From positions 1-8,765 of the forward strand of contig CAMHPW010000034.1 in the NCBI GenBank assembly GCA_946187095.1: a stretch of DNA of 8,765 nt. Direction: 5' to 3'. The notes under the pieces were generated by a model, which was not told the DNA's origin, ran no database searches, and was given only the letters and a program-made list of their open reading frames with translations. This document shows positions 1 to 6,877 of the stretch, one piece after another. The number at the start of each line of letters is the position of its first letter. Positions within the stretch are counted from its first letter, which is position 1. Both the position numbers and the translations under genes were made by a program. This stretch comes from an uncultured Clostridia bacterium. GTDB lineage: Bacteria; Bacillota; Clostridia; Oscillospirales; Acutalibacteraceae.

Positions 1-35
1 CTTTGAAATATCAGAAAATGGCTTAAATGCTGGTG

Positions 36-157
36 TGTGGCATTGTGGCACTTGTGGAACACGAAATACACCCCCTATATATAAGCAAGTGAAATATAAA
101 AATATATGTATATTCCTCTTATATAGAGTATTCAAAAATCAGTGCCACAGTGCCACA
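36..157. repeat. 17-bp inverted repeat of paired GTGGCA units
   Basis: The left arm at 36-52 is TGTGGCATTGTGGCACT and the right arm at 141-157 is AGTGCCACAGTGCCACA. They are complementary at 16 of 17 positions; the exception (T43 with G150) can pair as G-U in a plus-strand RNA. Each arm is itself two copies of an 8-base unit. The 88 bases between them are AT-rich. It could be a protein-binding site, a folded RNA or a dispersed intergenic repeat; I cannot tell which. Confidence 0.6.
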
Positions 158-250
158 TGATTAAAAAATCGGCTGAAATACCATATTTATTTGTTGGCAC
201 TGTTTGTGCCACGCACTGCCGCAAATGCCACACGAAAAATATTTTCACGG

Positions 251-274
251 AATTATACCATGACAGGTATAATT
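251..274. terminator. Hairpin beyond nadC, possible terminator
   Basis: Arms AATTATACC (251-259) and GGTATAATT (266-274) are perfectly complementary over 9 bp with a 6-base loop. The hairpin starts about 40 bp past the nadC stop codon and is AT-rich. On the plus strand it runs directly into four more T's. On the minus strand, the direction of nadC, the following bases are CCGTG and then an AT-rich tract, so its use as the nadBC terminator is uncertain. It could instead be an operator. Confidence 0.35.
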
Positions 275-314
275 TTTTCTGTTTCGGGGGGATTGATAGA
301 AAGGTTATTCCTCA

Positions 315-1151
315 TTATTTTATGTACATGGAGATATCAAAGGCTTTGACGGAATGTGTCAATGCACCTACCGAAATGATATCGACACCGCTTTCGGCAA
401 CGGCTCGGAGTGTTTCATCGGTAATGCCGCCCGACGCTTCCAGAACGGCACGTCCGTTTGTTATCTCCACAGCCTGTTTCATCAGTTCGGGGGACATATT
501 ATCCAGCATGATGATATCCGCCTTTGCGGCAAGGGCTTCACGGAGTTCATCAAGATTTCTTGTTTCAACTTCAATTTTCGTCATGTGACCGATTTTTGAA
601 CGTAATTTTGTAATTGCCGCTGTAATGCCGCCTGCTGCGTCAATGTGATTATCCTTGAGCATGGCTGCATCTGAAAGATTATAACGGTGATTTTTTGCAC
701 CGCCCGTCATAACGGCATATTTCTGCAAAGGTCGAAGTCCCGGCAAAGTCTTTCTTGTATCGGCAATACTTGCATTTGTTCCCTCAACTATCTTTGCATA
801 TTTATTTGCGGCTGTCGAAATACCGCTCATGTGCTGTATGAGATTGAGAGCAGTTCTTTCGCCTTTGAGCAAAACGGCGGTTTTACCCTTAACGGTGAGA
901 ATCAAATCGCCTTTTTTCACTTCTTCACCGTCTTTTTTGAGAATCTCAAAAGAGATATTTTCGTCCAATATCTGAAACACTCTCACGGCGATTTCCGTAC
1001 CGCATACAATGCCGTCAGCCTTTGAAACGAATTCGGCTTTTCCGTCCTGTTCGGCGGGAATGAGATAATCCGTCGTAACGTCACAGTAATTGATATCTTC
1101 CAAAAGGGCAGTTTTAATAATATTGTCAACATAAATTTTATTTACTGTCAT
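315..1151 (-). CDS. nadC: Quinolinate phosphoribosyltransferase (decarboxylating)
   Basis: NadC (EC 2.4.2.19) joins quinolinate to PRPP and releases CO2, giving nicotinate mononucleotide in cytoplasmic de novo NAD synthesis. The 278-residue product has the normal family length. Visible landmarks are DTRKT (131-135), GGAKNHR (150-156), MLKDNH (164-169), EVE (194-196), LDN (216-218) and LEASGGI (237-243), which match the family's substrate- and phosphate-binding segments. I chose the ATG at 1151 because AGGAGG lies 9 bases upstream (1161-1166). An earlier possible start would add 20 residues lying inside nadB and unlike the family. The gene overlaps the nadB end by 14 bp, so its ribosome site sits within nadB and the two are probably translationally coupled. 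All expected motifs are intact. Confidence 0.97.
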   Translation of the reverse strand: MTVNKIYVDNIIKTALLEDINYCDVTTDYLIPAEQDGKAEFVSKADGIVCGTEIAVRVFQILDENISFEILKKDGEEVKKGDLILTVKGKTAVLLKGERTALNLIQHMSGISTAANKYAKIVEGTNASIADTRKTLPGLRPLQKYAVMTGGAKNHRYNLSDAAMLKDNHIDAAGGITAAITKLRSKIGHMTKIEVETRNLDELREALAAKADIIMLDNMSPELMKQAVEITNGRAVLEASGGITDETLRAVAESGVDIISVGALTHSVKAFDISMYIK

Positions 1152-2610
1152 TTTCGAGAGCCTCCTGTAAAACGATACAAGCAACCGTGGCAAGACTTCT
1201 TGCCTCCACAAAATCCTGATTGATGGTATAGCCGCCGTTATTGATATTGTCGAGAATTTCCTTGGAACGCTTCAGACCGTCGGGGACGGCTTCGGGCTTG
1301 GGAATGACAAAGTGACAGTCCTGCATGATTTTTCTGATCTCTGTTCTGAAACCGTGGGGCATTTCCTTGCCTGCGAGATTTTCGCTTTCGGGGAATTCGC
1401 CGAAAGGCTTATCTTTGTTCTCATTCAGACGTCTGGTAATATCATTCGCCGCCCTGCGTGAAAATACAAGAGCTTCCAGAAGTGAATTGCTTGCAAGCCT
1501 GTTGGCACCGTGTACGCCTGTATGCGAACATTCCCCTGCGGCATACAGTCTGTCCACGGTCGTTCTTGCATACAAGTCTACGTCTATACCGCCCATCAAA
1601 TAATGCTGACACGGGAATACGGGAATCCACTGTTTTGTGATATCGATATTTTCTTCAAGGCACTTTTCGTATATCATCGGGAAACGGTTCTTTACAAATT
1701 CAGCGTCTTTATGCGTGATATCAAGATAGAATTTTTCATTTCCCTTTGCCCTCGATTCCAGCATGATGGCATTGGAAACGACATCTCTGGGGGCAAGTTC
1801 TCCACGCTTGTCGTATTTTTCGGCGAATCTTTCACCGTCACAATTGAGTAAAACGGCACCCTCTCCACGAACGGCTTCACTTATCAAAAATCTTTCCCTG
1901 TCATTTTCGGCGGCGAATGCTGTCGGGTGGAACTGTATCAGACTGAGATTTTTAATTCTTGCACCGAGCATATAAGCAAGGGTAATGCCGTCACCCGTTG
2001 CGATAGCGGAATTGGTCGTATACTGATAGACACGTCCGATACCGCCCGATGCCATGATACAGTAATGGGCGGCGATAATCTTTGATGAACCGTCGGACAA
2101 TATCAAGCCTGCCAGAAATCCGTTTTCGGCTTTTTCCAGTTTATAGAGCAGAGTATGGTCAAGTATCTCGACATTTTTATGTGTCTGAACCTGTTCGAGC
2201 AGGGTTTCAACGATAGCCCTGCCTGTGGAATCCTTGTGATGAACGATTCTGTGACGGGAATGACCTGCCTCAAGTGTCATCATTAAGTGACCGTTTTCGT
2301 CAAGGTCAAAGGCAACGCCCATTTCCTTGAGTTTCATCACGTCGTTGGGACCTTCGGAAACGAGTACTTCGATAGCCTGCAAATTATTCTTGTACTTGCC
2401 TGCAATCAGGGTATCGGCAATATGCAGCTTGAAATTGTCGTTTGACTTATCGAGAACAGCCGCCACGCCGCCCTGTGCAAGAGAGGAATTCGACAGGGTG
2501 AGTTCACGCTTGGAGATAAGCAGGACATTCACATTTTCGGGGAATTGGAGAGCCGCATAGAGTCCTGCCGCACCCGAACCCACGATTAAAACGTCATATT
2601 CTTTATTCAT
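1138..2610 (-). CDS. nadB: L-aspartate oxidase
   Basis: NadB (EC 1.4.3.16) is a cytoplasmic FAD enzyme that oxidizes L-aspartate to iminoaspartate, which NadA condenses with dihydroxyacetone phosphate to quinolinate. The 490-residue product begins with the dinucleotide-binding GSGAAG (11-16). It carries TLEAGHSRHR (112-121), IQFHPT (225-230), ELAPRD (271-276), CQHYLMGG (334-341) and GANRLASNSLLEA (368-380). E114, H228, R275 and H336 line up with the active-site residues described for the E. coli enzyme, from memory of that family. The helical C-terminal domain follows residue 420. I chose ATG at 2610; a TTG nine bases upstream is possible, but GAAAGAAG is placed better for the ATG. It is first in an operon with nadC. 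The usual partner nadA is not in this window. A fumarate reductase flavoprotein is less likely given the NadB-type motifs and the nadC neighbour. Confidence 0.96.
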   Translation of the reverse strand: MNKEYDVLIVGSGAAGLYAALQFPENVNVLLISKRELTLSNSSLAQGGVAAVLDKSNDNFKLHIADTLIAGKYKNNLQAIEVLVSEGPNDVMKLKEMGVAFDLDENGHLMMTLEAGHSRHRIVHHKDSTGRAIVETLLEQVQTHKNVEILDHTLLYKLEKAENGFLAGLILSDGSSKIIAAHYCIMASGGIGRVYQYTTNSAIATGDGITLAYMLGARIKNLSLIQFHPTAFAAENDRERFLISEAVRGEGAVLLNCDGERFAEKYDKRGELAPRDVVSNAIMLESRAKGNEKFYLDITHKDAEFVKNRFPMIYEKCLEENIDITKQWIPVFPCQHYLMGGIDVDLYARTTVDRLYAAGECSHTGVHGANRLASNSLLEALVFSRRAANDITRRLNENKDKPFGEFPESENLAGKEMPHGFRTEIRKIMQDCHFVIPKPEAVPDGLKRSKEILDNINNGGYTINQDFVEARSLATVACIVLQEALENDSK

Positions 2611-2648
2611 AAAAACCAACTTCTTTCAACAATAAAATGCTTTTCTAT

Positions 2649-2677
2649 ATTTTAACATATAATTATCCCAATAACAA
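2649..2677 (-). promoter_or_regulatory. Predicted SigA-type promoter of nadBC
   Basis: On the minus strand a -35 TTGTTA (2672-2677) and a -10 TAAAAT (2649-2654), preceded by TG in extended -10 position, are 17 bases apart. They lie about 40 bases upstream of the nadB start. The region is AT-rich and shared with the divergent hflX promoter. I did not recognise a NiaR operator, although NiaR often controls this pathway in Firmicutes. Confidence 0.6.
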
Positions 2678-2687
2678 TATTTTTATC

Positions 2688-2716
2688 TTTATAAAACAAA
2701 AAATTTATGATATAAT
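2688..2716 (+). promoter_or_regulatory. Predicted SigA-type promoter of hflX
   Basis: A consensus -10 TATAAT (2711-2716) with an upstream TG (2708-2709) forms an extended -10. A -35 candidate TTTATA (2688-2693, 4 of 6 matches) lies 17 bases away. Transcription would begin near 2723, giving a leader of about 27 bases before the hflX ATG. Confidence 0.65.
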
Positions 2717-2734
2717 AGGGACATTCCCAATAAG

Positions 2735-2742
2735 AAGGTGAT
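2735..2742 (+). promoter_or_regulatory. Ribosome binding site deciding the hflX start
   Basis: AAGGTGAT matches the complement of the 16S rRNA 3' end and ends 7 bases before the ATG at 2750. It overlaps an upstream in-frame GTG (2738), which argues against that GTG as the start. Confidence 0.75.
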
Positions 2743-2749
2743 AGTTGAT

Positions 2750-4003
2750 ATGGAAATGCATGATAATTCGGAGAAAATACAAAGAGCATTGCTTGTCGGC
2801 ATTGATACGGGAGAGTATGATGCCGAAAGCTCCATCAAAGAACTGCATGAACTTGTAGAAAGTGCGGGAGCAGAACCTGTGGCTTCTCTCATGCAGAAAC
2901 GTGACAAGCCTGACGGGGCAACTTGTGTAGGTTCGGGCAGGCTTGAAGAAATAAAAGAATTCTGTGAACAGAATGAAATTGACTTTATCGTGTTCGATTT
3001 GGAGCTTACGCCCACGCAGATAAGAAATATAGAGGATTTCACGGACGTAAGGACTATCGACAGGACTATGCTTATATTGGATATATTTGCCATCAGGGCA
3101 AAGACCAATGAAGGAAAATTGCAGGTGGAACTGGCACAGTTAAAATATCTTATGCCGAGATTGTCGGGCAAAGGCAGGGAAATGTCAAGGCTTGGCGGCG
3201 GTGTCGGCACGAGAGGTCCCGGTGAAACCAAACTCGAAACGGACAAAAGGCATATCAGAAGAAAAATAGAATATCTCAAAGACGAACTTTCGAGAATTAC
3301 GGACAGGCGTGAACAGCTCAGGGCAAGGCGTAAAAAAGACGGCATTATTACAGTGGCGATCGTCGGCTATACCAATGCGGGAAAATCCACTCTGATGAAT
3401 ACGCTCACACAGGCAGGCGTTTTATCGGAAAATAAACTGTTTGCCACGCTTGATCCGACTTCAAGGGCTTTGAAACTGCCAAACGGTGTATCCGTCATGA
3501 TGATCGATACTGTCGGATTGGTAAGGCGGTTGCCTCATCATCTGGTGGAGGCTTTCAAATCCACTCTGGAAGAAGCCGCACTTGCAGATATTATTCTTAA
3601 TGTATGCGATGCGTCGAGCGAAGAATTTGAACTTCATCTTGATGTTACCAATAAATTGCTTGCGGAATTGGGCTGTAATGACAGACCGATCATATCCGTA
3701 TTCAATAAATGCGATTTAGTGGGAAATCCCGATGATTTGCCGGGGGGCAGGGAAACGGTCAGGATATGTGCCAAAATGGGTATCGGTATCAGCGAACTTC
3801 TCAATGCCATAGAGAAAAATTTACCCGTAAGGCTCAGAAAATTCACGCTTCTGGTACCGTTTGAAAATGCGTCCGTCATAGCGGCTTTGAGAAAATCAGG
3901 GGCTTTGCAGTCGGAGGAGTATACGGCAGACGGAATCAAAGTTGAAGCTGTTGTGGAAGAACCGTTGTGGCATTTGGCAGAGCATTATAGTATTAATTCT
4001 TAA
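2750..4003 (+). CDS. hflX: Ribosome-associated GTPase HflX
   Basis: HflX is a cytoplasmic GTPase that binds the 50S subunit and, in studied bacteria, splits stalled 70S ribosomes during stress. The 417-residue product shows the family's N-terminal domain, then a glycine-rich linker RLSGKGREMSRLGGGVGTRG (137-156) with GPGETKLETD (157-166), then a coiled segment (about 168-197). The GTPase domain has G1 GYTNAGKS (206-213), the conserved FATLDPTSR (231-239), G3 DTVG (253-256) and G4 NKCD (319-322), followed by a short C-terminal domain. Length is typical. I place the start at ATG 2750 from the ribosome site. It is transcribed alone and diverges from nadBC. The next promoter begins 13 bases past its stop, with no terminator between them, so some read-through into the GH13 gene is likely. 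Confidence 0.96.
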   Translation: MEMHDNSEKIQRALLVGIDTGEYDAESSIKELHELVESAGAEPVASLMQKRDKPDGATCVGSGRLEEIKEFCEQNEIDFIVFDLELTPTQIRNIEDFTDVRTIDRTMLILDIFAIRAKTNEGKLQVELAQLKYLMPRLSGKGREMSRLGGGVGTRGPGETKLETDKRHIRRKIEYLKDELSRITDRREQLRARRKKDGIITVAIVGYTNAGKSTLMNTLTQAGVLSENKLFATLDPTSRALKLPNGVSVMMIDTVGLVRRLPHHLVEAFKSTLEEAALADIILNVCDASSEEFELHLDVTNKLLAELGCNDRPIISVFNKCDLVGNPDDLPGGRETVRICAKMGIGISELLNAIEKNLPVRLRKFTLLVPFENASVIAALRKSGALQSEEYTADGIKVEAVVEEPLWHLAEHYSINS

Positions 4004-4016
4004 CACTTTGGTTTTG

Positions 4017-4045
4017 TTGACACAAGCGTTATAAAAGGATATAAT
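4017..4045 (+). promoter_or_regulatory. Consensus SigA-type promoter of the GH13 gene
   Basis: The -35 TTGACA (4017-4022) and -10 TATAAT (4040-4045) both match consensus in full and are separated by the optimal 17 bases. Transcription would begin near 4052. The spacer holds AAGCGTT (4024-4030), the core of a catabolite-responsive element, but the outer bases of that element match poorly. Confidence 0.85.
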
Positions 4046-4077
4046 GATACAAAATAGGATATAAGGGGACTTGTAAT

Positions 4078-6051
4078 ATGAGATATTTCAATTCAAGGAT
4101 AGCAGAATATCGCTGTCCGACAGGTGCCGTTACATCAGGCACAAATATACATTTCAGAATCGTTTTGCCGAGAGACTGGAAATGCTCCGGTGCGTTTCTG
4201 TCCGTCAAAGACGATATCTACGGCGATACGGATATATATGCCATGTACTGGGCAGGACAAATCGGAGAAGACCATGAAAAATGGGAATGTGACGTTAAAA
4301 TAGAAAAAGTCGGCTTGTACTGGTATCATTTCGGAATGGATACCGTACATGGCAGAAAATATATCATGAAAGGCGGTTTCGGTGAGGGCTATGAGGCTGC
4401 AAGCGACTGTGAACCGAGATTTCAGCTGACCTGTTATGATGCCGATTTCAAAACGCCGTCATGGCTGCCGGGCGGCATCATGTATCAGATATTCCCCGAC
4501 AGATTCTGCTTTTCGGGCGAAAAGAAAAAGGGAATCTATCCCGATAAGAAACTTCAGACGGACTGGAATCAAATACCCGACTGGCAGTTCAATGAATTCG
4601 GCATGGTGACGAATTCCGATTTCTTTCAGGGCGACCTGAAAGGCATTACCATGAAACTGCCGTATCTTCAGGAACTGGGCGTTACCTGCATCTACCTGAA
4701 TCCGATATTTGAAGCCTATTCCAATCACCGCTATGATACGGGCGATTATGAGACCATTGATCCCGTTCTCGGAACGGAAGAGGATTTTAAAGAACTTTGT
4801 GCAGAGGCGAAAAAGCTGGGGATCAGGATCATCAATGACGGTGTATTCAGCCATACGGGAAGTGACAGCAAGTATTTCAACCGTCAGGGCAGATATGACA
4901 GCCTTGGTGCCTACAATTCCATGTCATCACCGTATTTCACATGGTACAAGTTTATCAACTGGCCGAATCTGTACAATTCATGGTGGGGATTCGATACTCT
5001 TCCCGAAGTGGAGGAACTTTCCAATTCATTCAATGAGTATATCAACGGCGAAAACGGCATTATCCGCAAGTGGATACGAAACGGCAACAGCGGCTGGCGA
5101 CTGGACGTTGCAGACGAACTGCCCGATGAATTCATTGAATATATCCGTGAGGCGATAAAAGCCGAAGATCCCGAAGCACTGCTTCTGGGCGAAGTCTGGG
5201 AAGATGCCTCCAATAAACACAGCTACGGTTCAAGGAGAAAATTCCTTTACGGAAAAGAATTGGACAGTGTGATGAATTATCCGTTCAGAAATGCGATACT
5301 CGGCTTTCTCGATTTCGGCAACGGCAAATATATGTTTGAGGATATCATGACAATAGTGGAAAATTATCCCCGTCCTGTGCTGCGTTCTCTCATGAATCAT
5401 CTCGGTACGCATGACACGGAGAGGATCATCACCCTGCTTGCAGGTGAAAAACTCTACGGCAGAGGCCGTGAATGGCAGGCGAATACAAAGCTCTCTCCTG
5501 AACAGAGAGAATACGGTTTAAGACGTATGAGAGTGGCAAGCGGTATTCTGTATACACTTCCGGGCGTGCCGTGTATCTATTACGGTGATGAAGTCGGTGT
5601 GGAGGGTTATAAAGATCCGTTCAACAGGCGTACTTTCCCGTGGGGCAAGGAAGATAAAAATCTGCTGGAATGGTATAAGACTCTCGGAAAAATGCGTCAT
5701 TCCTGTTCCTGTCTTTATGACGGCGATATCATGGATTACAATTCGGACGGTCAGATCATGGCGTACATCCGTTCCGATGAAAATGACAAACTCATGTGCG
5801 TGTTCAATGCGGCAGACCATGAAGTCAGATTCAGGATACCTGATGAATTCATGGGCGGAGAAACTTTCATGAATACCGTTCTTGACGGAAATGAAGTCGT
5901 CATGCAGAGAGATGACTGTGCATTCGTGAAAATCAAGACACCCAAAGAACCCGATATTCAGCCCGAACCCGTTGAACCGTCGGTAGATGAGCCTTTCACC
6001 GAAACAGCCGACATTTCCGAAACGGAAACCGCTTTTTCGGCAGCAGACTGA
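4078..6051 (+). CDS. GH13 alpha-amylase / neopullulanase-like glycoside hydrolase
   Basis: This 657-residue alpha-glucan hydrolase probably acts on maltodextrins, cyclodextrins or pullulan fragments. It has no signal peptide or membrane segment, so it should be cytoplasmic and degrade imported oligosaccharides. Residues 1-120 form an N-terminal beta domain of the neopullulanase kind. The catalytic barrel opens at about 130 (GGIMYQIFPDRF). GH13 regions are visible as DGVFSHT (254-260), GWRLDVADE (339-347, nucleophile D343), GEVWED (371-376, acid/base E372) and HLGTHDTE (441-448, D446). Region I has Ser (S258) where many members have Asn. A beta domain follows from about 560, then an acidic, proline-rich tail (about 620-657). 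AAGGGGA (4063-4069) lies 8 bases before the ATG. Exact substrate and subfamily cannot be set from motifs alone; maltogenic amylase or cyclomaltodextrinase are alternatives. Confidence 0.92.
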   Translation: MRYFNSRIAEYRCPTGAVTSGTNIHFRIVLPRDWKCSGAFLSVKDDIYGDTDIYAMYWAGQIGEDHEKWECDVKIEKVGLYWYHFGMDTVHGRKYIMKGGFGEGYEAASDCEPRFQLTCYDADFKTPSWLPGGIMYQIFPDRFCFSGEKKKGIYPDKKLQTDWNQIPDWQFNEFGMVTNSDFFQGDLKGITMKLPYLQELGVTCIYLNPIFEAYSNHRYDTGDYETIDPVLGTEEDFKELCAEAKKLGIRIINDGVFSHTGSDSKYFNRQGRYDSLGAYNSMSSPYFTWYKFINWPNLYNSWWGFDTLPEVEELSNSFNEYINGENGIIRKWIRNGNSGWRLDVADELPDEFIEYIREAIKAEDPEALLLGEVWEDASNKHSYGSRRKFLYGKELDSVMNYPFRNAILGFLDFGNGKYMFEDIMTIVENYPRPVLRSLMNHLGTHDTERIITLLAGEKLYGRGREWQANTKLSPEQREYGLRRMRVASGILYTLPGVPCIYYGDEVGVEGYKDPFNRRTFPWGKEDKNLLEWYKTLGKMRHSCSCLYDGDIMDYNSDGQIMAYIRSDENDKLMCVFNAADHEVRFRIPDEFMGGETFMNTVLDGNEVVMQRDDCAFVKIKTPKEPDIQPEPVEPSVDEPFTETADISETETAFSAAD

Positions 6052-6067
6052 ATCCTGTATCAAGTAA

Positions 6068-6108
6068 AAAAACACGGAGTCGGTATGATAGCTTGACTCC
6101 GTGTTTTT
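6068..6108 (+). terminator. Rho-independent terminator of the GH13 gene
   Basis: Arms AAAAACACGGAGTC (6068-6081) and GACTCCGTGTTTTT (6095-6108) pair perfectly over 14 bp around a 13-base loop and end in a T-run. It begins 17 bases past the GH13 stop. The A-run on the other side could let it work in both directions and also stop transcripts from the mob genes. Confidence 0.92.
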
Positions 6109-6135
6109 CATACTTATATTTCCTATGTAAAAATA

Positions 6136-6166
6136 TAAGCCACTCATCAGACTAATGAATGGCTTA
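6136..6166 (-). terminator. Predicted terminator of the mob operon
   Basis: Arms 6136-6147 and 6155-6166 pair over 12 bp around a 7-base loop. On the minus strand the single non-Watson-Crick position becomes a G-U pair and the stem is followed by ATATTTTTAC, a U-rich tail. On the plus strand it is a C-A mismatch with no clean T-tract. This orientation fits termination of the leftward mob genes, 169 bases past the mobB stop. Confidence 0.6.
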
Positions 6167-6334
6167 AACTTTGTTTGTATCCTGATAATCGCCGAAAGGC
6201 TAATATTATCTCTTTGAGAACTTTAAGAGGTGTAAAAGCCGCATTATTACTGTGTTATTGCTTTCTTTTGTTAGTTACTTGATAGTTACTGTCAATATTT
6301 CAAAAATGCTGACAACATCAAACAGACAAAATTA
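6167..6334. other. Non-coding left flank of the mobile element
   Basis: No gene is seen here. It holds a small hairpin (GATAAT 6184-6189 with ATTATC 6205-6210, enclosing GCC-GAAA-GGC at 6191-6200) and an 8-base direct repeat TAGTTACT at 6272-6279 and 6283-6290. The left edge of the element probably lies between about 6109 and 6334, but no target duplication or att core could be recognised by eye. Confidence 0.4.
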
Positions 6335-6877
6335 TCAAAATCCTTTCAGCCAATACTGTACCCATAGGAAAAGAAATGTTCCTATATTCGTTATGCACCC
6401 AAACCAAAACAGAAAACTTTTCAGCTTGGTAAAAGTAAACATTCTTTTTCTGTCGTGTTCCAAATCGTATTTCAGTGATGTCAGATTCATTATATACGAA
6501 TTTGTCTGACTTGCCAATTCTTCCGTAATCCCTGTTGCAGTATTTGTAAATGTGGAAATTTCCTGTGTTACAGTCGTTGAATATCTCTGACGAAATTCTT
6601 GTATCAGCCTATCTCCTTCTTTTTGGAGAGATTGACTCAACTGCTCGTTCAGGCTCTGCTGATGTTGTACTATTGCCTGCAGTTGTTCTATCTTCTCCGT
6701 CTGATGTCGGATAAAGTTTGTCTGTTCCTGCTGCTGTACGTTCCATTTTTCCGTATAATCCGCCAACACCTCTTTGAGCAGGCTGTTTTCCAACTCCTGT
6801 CGGCTCATTTCGTTTAACTGTTTCAACTGCTGCCTTGCGGGTGCAGGCTGTCCTGTTTCCATGTTGATTAAGCTCAA
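6335..6877 (-). CDS. MobB-like coiled-coil membrane mobilization protein overlapping mobA
   Basis: The 180-residue product has a Gln/Glu-rich coiled-coil region (about 16-98) and one hydrophobic helix near the C-terminus (about 155-177, FLFWFG through FLFLWVQYWL). The family is not recognised by sequence. Position and layout recall the small MobB/MbeB/MbeD proteins of mobilizable plasmids, which overlap the relaxase gene and help relaxosome function or membrane contact. It starts at TTG 6877, in the +1 frame relative to mobA and 269 bp before the mobA stop. AAAGGAGG (6887-6894) lies 9 bases upstream; the first ATG (6862) would be 24 bases from that site. The alternative is that an old frameshift split one longer relaxase with a coiled-coil tail. 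The well-placed ribosome site favours a real separate start. Confidence 0.7.
   Translation of the reverse strand: MSLINMETGQPAPARQQLKQLNEMSRQELENSLLKEVLADYTEKWNVQQQEQTNFIRHQTEKIEQLQAIVQHQQSLNEQLSQSLQKEGDRLIQEFRQRYSTTVTQEISTFTNTATGITEELASQTNSYIMNLTSLKYDLEHDRKRMFTFTKLKSFLFWFGCITNIGTFLFLWVQYWLKGF

Larger units (their letters stand above)
1..314. other. Repeat-bearing region with no secure gene, downstream of nadC
   Basis: This AT-rich stretch lies beyond the 3' end of the nadBC operon and holds no gene I can support. It contains six copies of the hexamer TGCCAC or its complement GTGGCA (37-42, 45-50, 143-148, 151-156, 207-212, 226-231), an inverted repeat built from them, and a small hairpin at 251-274. 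One frame on the plus strand is open from the left edge (2-160, 52 codons, no start seen) and encodes a WHCGTCGTRN stretch that resembles half of a zinc finger. It could be the tail of a gene lying left of the window, but the second half is AT-rich and does not read like a conserved protein. A 148-codon frame from 142 is mostly antisense to nadC and is rejected. Confidence 0.6.

Noticed and set aside
1..233. Possible CRISPR array from repeated GTGGCAC units
   Set aside because: The units are 6-9 bases with irregular spacing and mixed orientation, and no cas gene is present.
142..588. Plus-strand 148-codon frame at the left side
   Set aside because: Most of it is antisense to nadC motifs, with a Ser/Ala-rich composition typical of a shadow.
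1152..1211. 20-residue N-terminal extension of nadC
   Set aside because: It lies within nadB in another frame, and AGGAGG is placed for the ATG at 1151.
2689..3345. Minus-strand 218-codon frame opposite hflX
   Set aside because: It is antisense to well-supported hflX codons, Ser/Leu-rich and without a recognisable motif: a shadow frame.
5518..6147. Minus-strand 209-codon frame opposite the GH13 3' end and its terminator
   Set aside because: It runs through a strong terminator and mirrors conserved GH13 codons; no domain is seen.
6252..6509. Plus-strand 85-codon frame with a hydrophobic start
   Set aside because: It is largely antisense to the mobB membrane helix; no ribosome site or family was recognised.
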